DNA from: Roseateles depolymerans
GTDB lineage: Bacteria > Pseudomonadota > Gammaproteobacteria > Burkholderiales > Burkholderiaceae_C
Length of the DNA: 64,000 nucleotides
Assembly (NCBI RefSeq): GCF_003387155.1
Contig: NZ_QUMT01000006.1
Span: 1-64,000 of the forward strand
Direction: 5' to 3'
Positions 50,929 to 59,333 of this stretch are shown here, piece after piece (position 1 is the stretch's first letter; each line of letters starts with the position of its first letter). The translations under genes and the position numbers were made by a program. The notes beneath the pieces are model-generated. The model had not been told where the DNA came from. It ran no database searches and saw nothing but the letters and a program-made list of their open reading frames with translations.

Positions 50929-52698
50929 ATGACCGCCGCGAACCCGACCTCCTCGAGCCCTCGCGGCCCTCGCATCCTGACGCGAGACGTGCCGCCGGAC
51001 CAGGTCTTTGCGCTGCAGCAGGCCGGCCTGTCGCCGTTGCTGGCGCGACTGCTGGCGGCGCGCGGGGTGGTCTCCGCCGAAGAACTGGACGCTGATCTCA
51101 AGCATTTGCTGCCACCGGACGGTCTGCTGGGCATCCAGGCTGCGGCGACGCTGCTGGCCGACGCGCTGACTCAGAGCGACCGCATCTGCATCGTTGCCGA
51201 CTACGACTGCGACGGTGCGACGGCCTGTGCGGTCATGCTGCGCGGCCTGACGATGCTGGGGGCGCGGCCGGGCAGCGTCTGCTATGTGGTGCCGGACCGC
51301 GCGGTGCATGGCTACGGCCTCACGCCGACGATTGTCGAGCTGGCCCTGCAGCACCAGCCGCAGCTGCTGGTGACTGTGGACAACGGCATTGCCAGCCATG
51401 CGGGTGTGGCTCATGCGCGGGCGCTGGGCCTGAAGGTGCTGGTCACGGACCATCACCTGCCGGCCGTGGATGCGGACGGTGTGGCCACCGTGCCGGAGGC
51501 GGATGCCCTGGTCAACCCGAACCAGCCGGGCTGCACCTTCCCCAGCAAGAACATGGCGGGTGTCGGTGTGGCCTTCTATGTTCTGCTGGCGCTGCGCGGC
51601 GAAATGCGCCGGCGCGGCGCTTACGCCGATGGTGCACAACCGCGTCTGGACGGCCTGCTGGACCTCGTCGCCCTGGGCACGGTGGCGGACGTCGTCAAGC
51701 TCGATGCCAACAACCGGCGCCTGGTGGCGCAGGGCCTGCGACGCATGCGGGCCGGCCGCATGCAGCCGGGTGTGGCGGCCTTGTTCACGGCGGCGGCGCG
51801 TGACCCTTTGCGGGCCAACAGTTTCGACCTGGGTTTTGCGCTGGGGCCTCGCATCAATGCGGCGGGCCGCCTGGCCGACATGACGATGGGCATCACCTGC
51901 CTCACCACGGATGACAGTGGGCAGGCTCTGGAACTGGCCAAGGAGCTGGACCGCATCAACCGCGAGCGCCGGGACATTGAAGCCGGCATGCAGGAACAGG
52001 CGCTGGCGCTGCTGGACCGTCTCATGGACGACCCGCGCCTGAACGGCGCGCCGCCGCCCGCACTTGCGCTCTTTGATGAGGACTTCCACGAAGGCGTGGT
52101 GGGCATCGTGGCCTCCCGCATCAAGGACCGCCTGCACCGACCCGTCTTCGTCTTCGCACGCGGCGCGGATGGCCAGCTCAAGGGCTCGGGCCGATCCATC
52201 CCGGGCTTTCACTTGCGCGACGCGCTGGACCTCGTCTCCAAACGCCACCCGGACCTCCTGCGCAAATTCGGCGGTCATGCCATGGCGGCGGGCTGCACCC
52301 TGGCGCCTGGCGGCGTCGAGGCCTTCGGCGCTGCCTTCGAGCAGGTCGCGCGTGAGTGGCTGGACGAAGCGGCCCTCACCCGCACCTTGCGTACCGACGG
52401 CCCTCTGCCAGCGGAGGCCTTCTGCGTCGAGACGGTGCAGGAACTCGAAGCGCAAGTCTGGGGCCAGGCCTTTGAAGCGCCCCTGTTCTGCGACAGTGTT
52501 CAGGTCGTCCACCAACGGATTGTGGGCGAGCGCCACCTCAAACTTCGCCTGCGCCAGGGTGCGTTGCTGCGTGATGCCATCTGGTTTGGCCGCACGGAGT
52601 CGCTGCCGGAGCAGGTCACGCTGGCCTACCGGCTCACGCTGAACGAATACCAGGGCCAACAGAACGTCCAGATGGTGGTGGAGGCGATGGCCGACTGA
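50929..52698 (+). CDS. recJ: Single-stranded-DNA-specific exonuclease RecJ
   Basis: 589 aa 5'-3' exonuclease of recombination, base-excision and mismatch repair. DHH phosphoesterase motifs: I VADYDCDGATAC, II TVDNGIASHAG, III VLVTDHHLPA, IV VALGTVADVVKLD, then the DHHA1 part with GFHLRDALDLVSKRHPD and KFGGHAMAAGCTLAPGG. The C-terminal OB domain has HQRIVGERHLKLRLRQGALL. ATG 50929 is used; GTG 50923 overlaps the stop codon of the upstream gene (GTGA), suggesting coupling. Confidence 0.96.
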   Translation: MTAANPTSSSPRGPRILTRDVPPDQVFALQQAGLSPLLARLLAARGVVSAEELDADLKHLLPPDGLLGIQAAATLLADALTQSDRICIVADYDCDGATACAVMLRGLTMLGARPGSVCYVVPDRAVHGYGLTPTIVELALQHQPQLLVTVDNGIASHAGVAHARALGLKVLVTDHHLPAVDADGVATVPEADALVNPNQPGCTFPSKNMAGVGVAFYVLLALRGEMRRRGAYADGAQPRLDGLLDLVALGTVADVVKLDANNRRLVAQGLRRMRAGRMQPGVAALFTAAARDPLRANSFDLGFALGPRINAAGRLADMTMGITCLTTDDSGQALELAKELDRINRERRDIEAGMQEQALALLDRLMDDPRLNGAPPPALALFDEDFHEGVVGIVASRIKDRLHRPVFVFARGADGQLKGSGRSIPGFHLRDALDLVSKRHPDLLRKFGGHAMAAGCTLAPGGVEAFGAAFEQVAREWLDEAALTRTLRTDGPLPAEAFCVETVQELEAQVWGQAFEAPLFCDSVQVVHQRIVGERHLKLRLRQGALLRDAIWFGRTESLPEQVTLAYRLTLNEYQGQQNVQMVVEAMAD

Positions 52699-52702
52699 AC
52701 CA

Positions 52703-53155
52703 TCACGCGCCCAGCGAGCGCCTCACCCACTCCACGATGGCCTGGGCCGGCATGGCGCCGGCCTGACGCGCCACTTCCTTGCCATCAAGAAACAGCAGCA
52801 GCGTGGGAATGCTGCGAATGCCGTACTGCGCGCTTTGCTGAGGGGCGCGGTCGGTATCGAGCTTGATGAAGCGCAGCTCCGGCAGCATCTCTGCGGCCTT
52901 CTCGAAATGGGGCGCCATGCTGCGGCAGGGCCCGCACCACGCGGCCCAGCAATCCACGACGACCGGCAGCTCTGTGCCGGCCACGTACCGGTCAAACACT
53001 TCGGCGGACACATCCACGGGACGCGCGGCCATCAAAGGCGTGCCGCACTTGCCGCAGTCTGGCGCATCGGCCAGCCGTTCGCGAGGGACGCGGTTCTTGG
53101 CACCGCAGGATGGGCAGACGATGTGAAGGCTGAGCGCTTGGGTGGAGGTGTCCAT
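52703..53155 (-). CDS. trxC: Thioredoxin 2 (TrxC)
   Basis: 150 aa. The N-terminal zinc domain has two CxxC pairs (CPSC and CGKC, residues about 14-38), followed by a thioredoxin fold with the active site AAWCGPCRSMAPHF (about 71-84) and cis-Pro in IRSIPTLLLF. TrxC is a redox buffer induced under oxidative stress. Convergent with recJ, only four bases apart. Confidence 0.95.
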   Translation of the reverse strand: MDTSTQALSLHIVCPSCGAKNRVPRERLADAPDCGKCGTPLMAARPVDVSAEVFDRYVAGTELPVVVDCWAAWCGPCRSMAPHFEKAAEMLPELRFIKLDTDRAPQQSAQYGIRSIPTLLLFLDGKEVARQAGAMPAQAIVEWVRRSLGA

Positions 53156-53311
53156 GTTGAAGTCCTTGCGCGGGTCAGGCGGATGCTCACCTGCGGCAAA
53201 TCAGATGCCCTGCATCATGCCCAAAACTTTGCCGGTTGGACTCCCCCGTTTGGAAGCGTCCTGAAGGGGGTGGCGCCGATCACGTCCCCTCCCACACAGT
53301 CTTCGGTTCGA
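53156..53311. other. Upstream region of trxC; no gene seen
   Basis: AT/GC-mixed DNA between trxC and the repeat element, probably holding the trxC promoter. A G-rich segment GGTGGCGCCGATCACG is the only notable motif. Confidence 0.35.
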
Positions 53312-53416
53312 GGAAACCGCCGACCCGGTGCCCTTTTCCGGAAGTTAAGAAGGGAATGGCCCGCGAAGCGGGACAGGAATGACATGGAGGAAAAGGGTGC
53401 CGGGTCGGCGGTTTCC
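53312..53416 (-). repeat. Inverted-repeat element, copy 2 (related to 12893-13041)
   Basis: Arms at 53312-53339 and 53389-53416 pair over 26 of 28 positions, beginning GGAAACCGCCGACCCGG; the mismatch is again a TG/CA dinucleotide before CCCTTTTCC. The internal hairpin CCCGC-GAA-GCGGG is at 53360-53372. Read on the minus strand, the order GCACCCTTTTCCTCCATG, then CCCGC-nnn-GCGGG, then AACTTCCGGAAAAGGGCACC matches copy 1 at 12893-13041. This is a non-coding element in the trxC / host-attachment-protein spacer. Confidence 0.75.
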
Positions 53417-53550
53417 GGCGCGCCCGCAAAGAACGCGCCCCCAGACAGGAATGCAACTTGCCGCCGAAGCACTCAACAGCGCTTTTGAGTGTGTCTCGCT
53501 TCAAAGCGATCGCGCTCAAGTCGCCCCTCCACTCCTGAAAGGACATCCCC

Positions 53551-54012
53551 ATGCCGAACTACAAAGACGACGGAAAACTCTGGGTCCTGGTTGCTGACGA
53601 AGGTGTCGCACGCCTGCTGAGACTGCCGGAAGAAGGTGGCGATCTGGAGGACGTCACCACCCTGACCGATGCGGCCGCTCATGCCGACAAGGCGGACCTT
53701 CGCCGCGATGCTGAGGGCCGTCGTGGCAACAGCACCACTTCGTCGGCGGGCGTGGATGAGCTTCACAAGGAAGCGATGGACTTCTCCACCCGTGTCGCCC
53801 GCACCCTGGATGATGGCTACAACAACGGCGACTTCACCCAGCTGCGGATTGTGGCGGCGCCCCGATTCCTGGGCTTGCTGCGCAAATCGCTGAGTGCGAA
53901 CGTCAGCAAGCTGGTGATTGACGAGACCAACGTGGACGTCGTCCACGAAAGCCTGGGCGCGCTGACCACCCGCCTGTTCCCGGAGCGCGACTTCAGCCAA
54001 CGCAAGGCGTGA
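53551..54012 (+). CDS. Host-attachment-family protein
   Basis: 153 aa cytoplasmic protein. KLWVLVADEGVARLLRLPEE at the start, ARTLDDGYNNGDFTQLRIVA, PRFLGLLRKSLSANVSKLV and the ending LFPERDF fit the proteobacterial host-attachment (Host_attach) family, named for an Agrobacterium protein involved in plant attachment and related to the archaeal eRF1-like fold. Real role is unknown. An AAAGGACATC ribosome site precedes the ATG. Single-gene unit with a hairpin downstream. Confidence 0.85.
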   Translation: MPNYKDDGKLWVLVADEGVARLLRLPEEGGDLEDVTTLTDAAAHADKADLRRDAEGRRGNSTTSSAGVDELHKEAMDFSTRVARTLDDGYNNGDFTQLRIVAAPRFLGLLRKSLSANVSKLVIDETNVDVVHESLGALTTRLFPERDFSQRKA

Positions 54013-54021
54013 GGTCTGAGC

Positions 54022-54046
54022 GGCCAACGCCCTGGAGGCGTTGGCC
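54022..54046 (+). terminator. Hairpin downstream of the host-attachment-family gene
   Basis: Perfect 10-bp stem GGCCAACGCC / GGCGTTGGCC with a 5-base loop, starting 10 bases after the stop codon. The tail is CCTTAAAA rather than a U-run, so termination may be weak or Rho-aided. Confidence 0.6.
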
Positions 54047-54152
54047 CCTTAAAACGACACGACGATGTCACTCCACCCCCTGGCGTAACAACTTGTCAAC
54101 AGCATGACACAGGAGGCCCCAAAAATGGGGACAGCCCCTCGCCCCCACCGTC

Positions 54153-55997
54153 ATGCCCCCCACCCATCTTCTCCCGCCCGATCCTCTGGCCGTGGTCCTG
54201 TCCGCCGTCATCCGGGACGCCCGTCTCGACATCCACTTCCAACCGCTGATTGAAGTCGACCGCGCCCGAATTCTCGGCTTCGAAGCCCTCACCCGCGGCC
54301 CAGCCGGCACCCCGCTCCACGCCCCACTGGCGCTCTTCGAAACCGCTGCCCGCCTCGGCCGCCTCGTCGAACTCGAGCGCCTCGTCGTGCGCCGCGCCAT
54401 CCGCCGGTTCAAGGAACTCAACCTCCCCGGCCAGCTCTTCCTCAACCTTACCGCGGACACCCTGCTGGCCACCGGCGAGCAAGGCACCCTCATCGCCCGC
54501 GAATTCGCGCAGCTCGACCTGCCCGCCTCCCGCGTCGTCATCGAACTCACCGAAACCCGACCCATCCTGGAGCCCGAACGCCTGCAGGACAGCATGCGCA
54601 GCCTGCGCGAGCTCGGCTTTGTCGTCGCCCTGGATGACCTGGGTGAGGGCTTTGCCAGCCTCAAACGCTGGATGGACATCCGTCCCGACTTCGTCAAGAT
54701 CGACCGCCACTTCATCGACGGCATCGCCCTGGACCCCCTCAAGCAGCAGTTTGTGCGCTCCATTTTGGAAATGGCGGCCACCAGCGGCTGCACCGTCGTT
54801 GCCGAAGGCCTGGAGCAACTGGGCGACCTGACCGTGCTGCGCCGCCTGGGCGTTCCCGTCTGCCAGGGCTACCTGCTCGCCCGCCCCTGCGCCGACCCAC
54901 GGTCGGTCCTGCACACCGACGTCGACGCCCTGCTCACCCCGGAACACCGCCGCCGCAGCACCGACTGGCGCCGGCTTCCGCCCGACGCCATCACCTCCGC
55001 CGCCCAGCTAGCGCGCCGCAGCCACACCGTCACGCCCAAGCTGTCGTGCCAGGCCGTCGTCGACATGTTCCAGCGCGACGAACAGCTCTTCTCCATGCCG
55101 GTGCTGGACGCCGCCAACCGGCCCATCGGCCTGCTGCGATCGCTGCAGGTCCTCAAACGCAGCGCGGAGCGCTACTTCATGGACATCCATGAAAAACGCA
55201 GCTGCACCGCGCTGATGGATGCCCAACCGCTCATCTTCGATGCCGGCACCTCCCTGCGGGACATGAGCGAAGCCATCGCCAGCCTGGACGACCGCCTCAT
55301 GGTGGACGGCTTCATCGTCACCCGCGACGGGGAGTATTTCGGCACCGGCCGCAGCACCGACCTCCTCAAGGCCGTCTCCGACCTGCAGGTCCACAGCGCC
55401 CGTTACGCCAATCCGCTCACCTTGCTGCCCGGCAACGTGCCCACCGACCAGCACCTCGACGCCCTGCTCCACGAAGGGGGCGACTTCGTGGCCGTGGCCT
55501 GGGACATCGACCACTTCAAGCCCTTCAACGACGTCTACGGCTATGCCGCGGGCGACGACATCATCAAGCTCTGCGCCCAGATCCTGGTCAGCGCGGGCGA
55601 CCCGGAGCTGGACTTCATCGGCCACATCGGCGGCGACGACTTCGTCATGGTGCTGAGTTCTGCCGACTGGCAGGCCCGCCTGCAGCAGGTCTGCCGCGAG
55701 TTCGACCGTCAGGTGCGGCCCTTCTTCTCTGCCGAGCATCTGGCCCTGGGGGGCTACATCACCCTCAACCGCCAGAACCAGGAGTCCTTCAACCCGCTGC
55801 CCACCCTCAGCGCGGGCGTGATCCAGGTGCAGCCGGGCATGTTCGACGGCGTACGCGCCCTCTCGGCCGCACTGGCCGAGCCCAAGCATGTGGCCAAGTG
55901 TGGCACCGGTCCCAGCCGCTATTTCGTGGACCGCAGGCGGGGTATCGGAGATGCGGGACGCTCCAGCCTCATGGGGCTCCTAGAATCGGTGGGGTGA
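54153..55997 (+). CDS. EAL-CBS-GGDEF cyclic-di-GMP protein
   Basis: 614 aa, cytoplasmic, no membrane segment. The N-terminal EAL domain (about 15-255) has ILGFEALTRG, FLNLTADTLL, VVIELTETR, ALDDLGEGFASLKRW, VKIDRHFI, VVAEGLEQ and CQGYLLARP, i.e. the catalytic Glu, Asn, Glu, Asp pair, Lys, Glu and Gln, so phosphodiesterase activity is likely. A CBS pair follows (about 285-425). The GGDEF domain (about 430-600) has WDIDHFKPFNDVYGYAAGDD and IGGDDFVMVL; the signature is GGDDF rather than GGDEF and no RxxD inhibitory site is obvious, so cyclase activity is doubtful. Stop overlaps the next gene (GTGA). Confidence 0.9.
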   Translation: MPPTHLLPPDPLAVVLSAVIRDARLDIHFQPLIEVDRARILGFEALTRGPAGTPLHAPLALFETAARLGRLVELERLVVRRAIRRFKELNLPGQLFLNLTADTLLATGEQGTLIAREFAQLDLPASRVVIELTETRPILEPERLQDSMRSLRELGFVVALDDLGEGFASLKRWMDIRPDFVKIDRHFIDGIALDPLKQQFVRSILEMAATSGCTVVAEGLEQLGDLTVLRRLGVPVCQGYLLARPCADPRSVLHTDVDALLTPEHRRRSTDWRRLPPDAITSAAQLARRSHTVTPKLSCQAVVDMFQRDEQLFSMPVLDAANRPIGLLRSLQVLKRSAERYFMDIHEKRSCTALMDAQPLIFDAGTSLRDMSEAIASLDDRLMVDGFIVTRDGEYFGTGRSTDLLKAVSDLQVHSARYANPLTLLPGNVPTDQHLDALLHEGGDFVAVAWDIDHFKPFNDVYGYAAGDDIIKLCAQILVSAGDPELDFIGHIGGDDFVMVLSSADWQARLQQVCREFDRQVRPFFSAEHLALGGYITLNRQNQESFNPLPTLSAGVIQVQPGMFDGVRALSAALAEPKHVAKCGTGPSRYFVDRRRGIGDAGRSSLMGLLESVG

Positions 55998-56878
55998 ACA
56001 CACCTCTGCATGCCCTGTCCAACGCCGATCTGCATTGCCACTCCGTGGTGTCGGACGGCACGCTGACGCCGGAACTGCTGGCGGCCCGTGCCCAGGCGAA
56101 CGGCGTGGAACTCTGGGCCCTGACCGACCACGACGAGATCGGCGGCCAGCAGCGCGCCATCGAGGCAGCCCGGGCGCAGGGCTTGCCCTACATCACCGGT
56201 GTGGAGGTCTCGGTGACCTTCGCCGGCAAGGTGGTGCACATCGTGGGCCTGGGGTTTGATCACACCAATGAACAGCTGCAAAACGGCCTGCGTGCCACGC
56301 GCGGCGGCCGGGGGGCTCGGGCGCAGGACATGTCCGACGACCTGGCCCGCGCCGGCATCAAGGGTGCCTATGAAGGCGCGCTGAGGTACGCCGGCAATCC
56401 GGAGCTGATCTCCCGCACCCACTTTGCGCGCTTCCTGGTCGAGTCGGGGCATTGCACCGATGTGCCGGATGTCTTCCGCCGCTACCTCACCGAAGGCAAA
56501 CCTGGCTTCGTGCCTCACAAGTGGGCGACGCTGGGGGACACGGTGCGCTGGATCCGCGAGGCGGGCGGGCTGGCCGTCATTGCCCATCCGGGCCGGTATG
56601 GCTTCACCCCGACCGAGGAATATGCGCTCATCACCGAATTCATCGGCCATGGCGGGCGTGGCATCGAAGTGGTGACGGGCAGCCACACGGCGGCGGATGT
56701 CTTGCAGTACACGGAGACGGCGCTGGAATTTGACCTGCTCGCGTCACGCGGCTCGGACTTCCACAGTCCGGAAGAGAGCCGTGTAGACCTGGGCAAGCTG
56801 GAGGATCACCTCTCGGGCCGGCTGACGCCGGTCTGGAGCGTGCTCCAGGACCGCATTCACTGGCCTTTGGCCCACTGA
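55994..56878 (+). CDS. PHP-domain phosphoesterase (RNase AM / nucleoside bisphosphatase type)
   Basis: 294 aa. Trinuclear metal-site motifs: DLHCHSVVSDGTL, ALTDHDEIGG, GVEVSVTF, SRTHFARFLV, VIAHPGRYGF and SRGSDFHSPEESRVDLG. These match the YciV (RNase AM) and 3',5'-nucleoside bisphosphate phosphatase group. GTG start at 55994 overlaps the upstream stop as GTGA. yciV and yciO are neighbours here as in E. coli, supporting the assignment. Confidence 0.9.
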   Translation: MNTPLHALSNADLHCHSVVSDGTLTPELLAARAQANGVELWALTDHDEIGGQQRAIEAARAQGLPYITGVEVSVTFAGKVVHIVGLGFDHTNEQLQNGLRATRGGRGARAQDMSDDLARAGIKGAYEGALRYAGNPELISRTHFARFLVESGHCTDVPDVFRRYLTEGKPGFVPHKWATLGDTVRWIREAGGLAVIAHPGRYGFTPTEEYALITEFIGHGGRGIEVVTGSHTAADVLQYTETALEFDLLASRGSDFHSPEESRVDLGKLEDHLSGRLTPVWSVLQDRIHWPLAH

Positions 56879-56884
56879 CACCCC

Positions 56885-57529
56885 ATGGCCCAGATCTTTG
56901 AAGTCCACCCCGACAACCCTCAGGCCCGTTTCCTGAGGCAGGCCGCGCAGATCCTGGACCAGGGCGGCATCGGCGCCATTCCGACCGATTCCAGCTATGC
57001 GCTGGTCTGCCGTCTGGACGACAAGGCGGCGGCGGAGGCGCTTCGCCGCATCCGGGGCGTGGACGACAAGCACCACATGACGCTGCTGTGCCGCGACCTG
57101 AGCGAGCTGGGCAGCTACGCCCGCGTGGACAACAAGCAGTACCGCCTGCTGAAGAATGCGACGCCGGGCCCGTTCACCTTCATTCTGGAGGCGACCAAGG
57201 AAGTGCCGCGTCGCCTGTCGCACCCTTCGCGCCGCACCATCGGCCTGCGAGTGCCGGACCACCGCACGACGCAGGACCTGCTGGCCCTGATCGGCCAGCC
57301 GCTGCTGGCCACGACGCTGATACCGCCGGGCGAGTCCGACCCGCTCAACGACCCGGACGACATCACGCAGCGTTACGACAAGCTGGTGCAAGTGATCATC
57401 AACGCCGGGGCCTGCGCCATGCAGCCCACCACGGTGATCGACCTGACCGAGGAGCCCCCGGTGCTGGTGCGCCGCGGCAGCGGCGACCCGGCCCTGCTGG
57501 GCTTGGAGCTGCAGGACCAGGACGCCTAA
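56885..57529 (+). CDS. yciO: YciO/Sua5-family protein (threonylcarbamoyl-AMP synthase-like)
   Basis: 214 aa. QGGIGAIPTDSSYALVCRLD and RGVDDKHHMTLLCRDLSELG, plus KNATPGPFTFILEATKEVPR and RTIGLRVPDH form the YrdC/Sua5 fold. The N-terminal MAQIFEVHPDNPQ is typical of YciO rather than TsaC. YciO has weak threonylcarbamoyl-AMP hydrolase/synthase-like activity; the essential t6A enzyme may be another paralogue. Six bases after the PHP gene. Confidence 0.9.
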   Translation: MAQIFEVHPDNPQARFLRQAAQILDQGGIGAIPTDSSYALVCRLDDKAAAEALRRIRGVDDKHHMTLLCRDLSELGSYARVDNKQYRLLKNATPGPFTFILEATKEVPRRLSHPSRRTIGLRVPDHRTTQDLLALIGQPLLATTLIPPGESDPLNDPDDITQRYDKLVQVIINAGACAMQPTTVIDLTEEPPVLVRRGSGDPALLGLELQDQDA

Positions 57530-57530
57530 A

Positions 57531-57637
57531 CAGGAGCGAAGCGACTGGGGGGCCCATCAAGCCACACCCGCGGAACTGGCTCTGCCAGGCCGCTGGGTGG
57601 CGCCCCCTGGGGGCAGGAGCGAAGCGACTGGGGGGCC
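57531..57637 (+). repeat. 83-bp dispersed repeat: one partial and one full copy
   Basis: 57531-57561 is the right end of one unit and 57562-57637 a full unit, identical in core to 13181-13339 (CAGGAGCGAAGCGACTGGGG; GCCAGGCCGCTGGGTGGCGC). It starts one base after the yciO stop and ends two bases before the ridA stop, exactly filling the gap between these convergent genes, a position typical for bidirectional terminators or REP-like repeats. Confidence 0.88.
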
Positions 57638-57639
57638 AA

Positions 57640-57990
57640 TCACACCATTGCGGTGATGACGACCTCGATCTTCCACTCGGGCTTGGCCAGATGCGCCTGC
57701 ACCGTCGCCCGCGGCGGCGTATGCCCGGCCGGCACCCACGCGTCCCATGCCTCGTTCATCCCCGGCAGATCCGCCAGGTCCTTGATGTAGAGCTGGGCCC
57801 GCAGGATCTTGGTCTTGTCCGTGCCGGCACGTGCCAGCAGCCGGTCGACCATGCCCAGCACCTGGGCGGTCTGCCCCTTGATGTCCTGGGTGGCATCGTC
57901 CGGCACCTGCCCGGCCAGATACACGACGCCGTTGTGCACGGCCATTTCAGACAGTCGGGGACCGACGTCAAAGCGTTCGATGTTGCTCAT
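57640..57990 (-). CDS. RidA/YjgF-family enamine/imine deaminase
   Basis: 116 aa. VVYLAGQVPDDATQDIKGQT, ILRAQLYIKDLADLPGMNEA and WVPAGHTPPRATVQAHLAKP show the Rid fold; the Arg of PPRATVQ is the conserved substrate-binding Arg of active members. The divergent start suggests an Rid subgroup other than the archetypal RidA. The ATG overlaps the plsY stop (ATGA). Confidence 0.85.
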   Translation of the reverse strand: MSNIERFDVGPRLSEMAVHNGVVYLAGQVPDDATQDIKGQTAQVLGMVDRLLARAGTDKTKILRAQLYIKDLADLPGMNEAWDAWVPAGHTPPRATVQAHLAKPEWKIEVVITAMV

Positions 57991-58721
57991 TTGCTGTGAT
58001 GCTTGCTGTGGGAGGGAGCATGGGCCTTGGCCTTGCCAGCCTTGCCGGCGTGGCCAGCATGACCCGCAGGACCAGTCTTTGCGGCGCCACCAGCGCCATG
58101 CGCCCCGGCAGCCTTCTGGCCCAGCTTGCTTTCGGTGCCCGCCATCAGCTTGCGGATGTTGGCCTCGTGGCGCCAGATCAGCAGCAGGCTCATCAGCACA
58201 ATGGCGATCAGCTCCGGACCCACACCCCAGATGAGCATTTCATAAAAGGGCGCGAACACGGCCGCACTGATGGAGGCGAGCGACGAATAACGGAAGAAGT
58301 AGGCAATGATGATCCAGGTCAGCAGCGTCGCCAGGCCCAGCCAGGGATTGATGGCCAGCAGCACACCTGCCGCCGTCGCCACGCCCTTGCCCCCCTGAAA
58401 CCGGAAGAACACCGGCCACAGATGGCCGATGAAGGCCGCCAGGCCCACCAGCGCGGCCACGCCCTGCTCCATGCCGTAAGGCGCGCCATAGTGCTGCACC
58501 AGCAGCACCGGCACAAAACCCTTGAGCGCATCGAACAGCAGCGTGAGGATGGCCGCCGCCTTGTTGCCCGAGCGCAGCACATTGGTGGCGCCCGGGTTGC
58601 CGGAGCCGTAGCTGCGCGGGTCCGACAGGCCCATCATCCGGCTGATGATGACCGCAAAGGACAAGGACCCGAAGAGATAACCGGCGATGATCGCCCCAAC
58701 CGAAAACAATACGTCTTGCAT
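57987..58721 (-). CDS. plsY: Acyl-phosphate:glycerol-3-phosphate acyltransferase PlsY
   Basis: 244 aa inner-membrane enzyme of phospholipid synthesis. Motifs GSLSFAVIISRMMGLSDPRS and YGSGNPGATNVLRSGNKAA, then GHLWPVFFRFQGGKGVATAAG and a late RHEANIRKLMAG are the PlsY signature. Five to seven helices. The last ~40 residues are an unusual Ala/Gly/His/Lys-rich tail (GHAGHAGKAGKAKAHAPSHS). Co-transcribed with ybaK upstream (6-base gap) and ridA. Confidence 0.95.
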   Translation of the reverse strand: MQDVLFSVGAIIAGYLFGSLSFAVIISRMMGLSDPRSYGSGNPGATNVLRSGNKAAAILTLLFDALKGFVPVLLVQHYGAPYGMEQGVAALVGLAAFIGHLWPVFFRFQGGKGVATAAGVLLAINPWLGLATLLTWIIIAYFFRYSSLASISAAVFAPFYEMLIWGVGPELIAIVLMSLLLIWRHEANIRKLMAGTESKLGQKAAGAHGAGGAAKTGPAGHAGHAGKAGKAKAHAPSHSKHHSK

Positions 58722-58727
58722 GGGGCG

Positions 58728-59231
58728 TTATTCTGCCCCGGACTTCAGTGCGCACTCGACCGGCCGCGCGCCCAGCAACTCCGTCAAAACCCTTGGTTCG
58801 AGGCTCACCAGATACCCCCGGCGGCCCCCGTTGATCAGGATGCGCGGCAGCGCCAGGATGCCGGCCTCGACAAACACCGGCATCTCCTTGCGCGTGCCGA
58901 ATGGCGACGTGCCCCCGACCATGTAGCCGCTGTGCCGCTGCGCCACATCCGGCTTGCACGGCTCCACCTTCTTGCAGGGAATCTGGCGCGCCAGTTCCTT
59001 GAGGCTGACGGTGCAGTCGCCGTGCATCAGCACGATCAACGGCTGCGCCTTCTCGTCCTGCATCACCAGGGTCTTGACCACCTCATGCTCCGGCACGCCG
59101 AGCTGGCGGGACGATTCGGCGGTGCCCCCATGATCGACATAGTCGTAGACATGCTCGCCAAAGGCGACGCTGTGCTGCCGCAGCCATTGGGTGGCCGGCG
59201 TTTCGCTGACGTGAGAACCTTTCTTGCTCAT
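58728..59231 (-). CDS. ybaK: Cys-tRNA(Pro) deacylase, YbaK/EbsC family
   Basis: 167 aa trans-editing factor that hydrolyses mischarged Cys-tRNA(Pro). VVKTLVMQDEKAQPLIVLMH, KKVEPCKPDVAQRHSGYMVG and GTSPFGTRKEMPVFVEAGIL carry the conserved Lys and the YbaK GxSPFG loop. ATG 59231 is used; the same frame runs far upstream antisense to the AlkC-like gene and is rejected. Confidence 0.93.
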   Translation of the reverse strand: MSKKGSHVSETPATQWLRQHSVAFGEHVYDYVDHGGTAESSRQLGVPEHEVVKTLVMQDEKAQPLIVLMHGDCTVSLKELARQIPCKKVEPCKPDVAQRHSGYMVGGTSPFGTRKEMPVFVEAGILALPRILINGGRRGYLVSLEPRVLTELLGARPVECALKSGAE

Positions 59232-59333
59232 GGGCCTGCATTGTGAAGCAGCCCCCGCGGCGCGGCTTGTACAGGATTGCTGACAACGCCTGGCAGCGGT
59301 GCGGTTAGGCTGCGGCCCGTAACGGGAATTGCC

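Noticed and set aside
53551-54012. Phage-related origin for the host-attachment-family gene
   Set aside because: The family is chromosomal and widespread; no phage genes, att sites or composition shift surround it.
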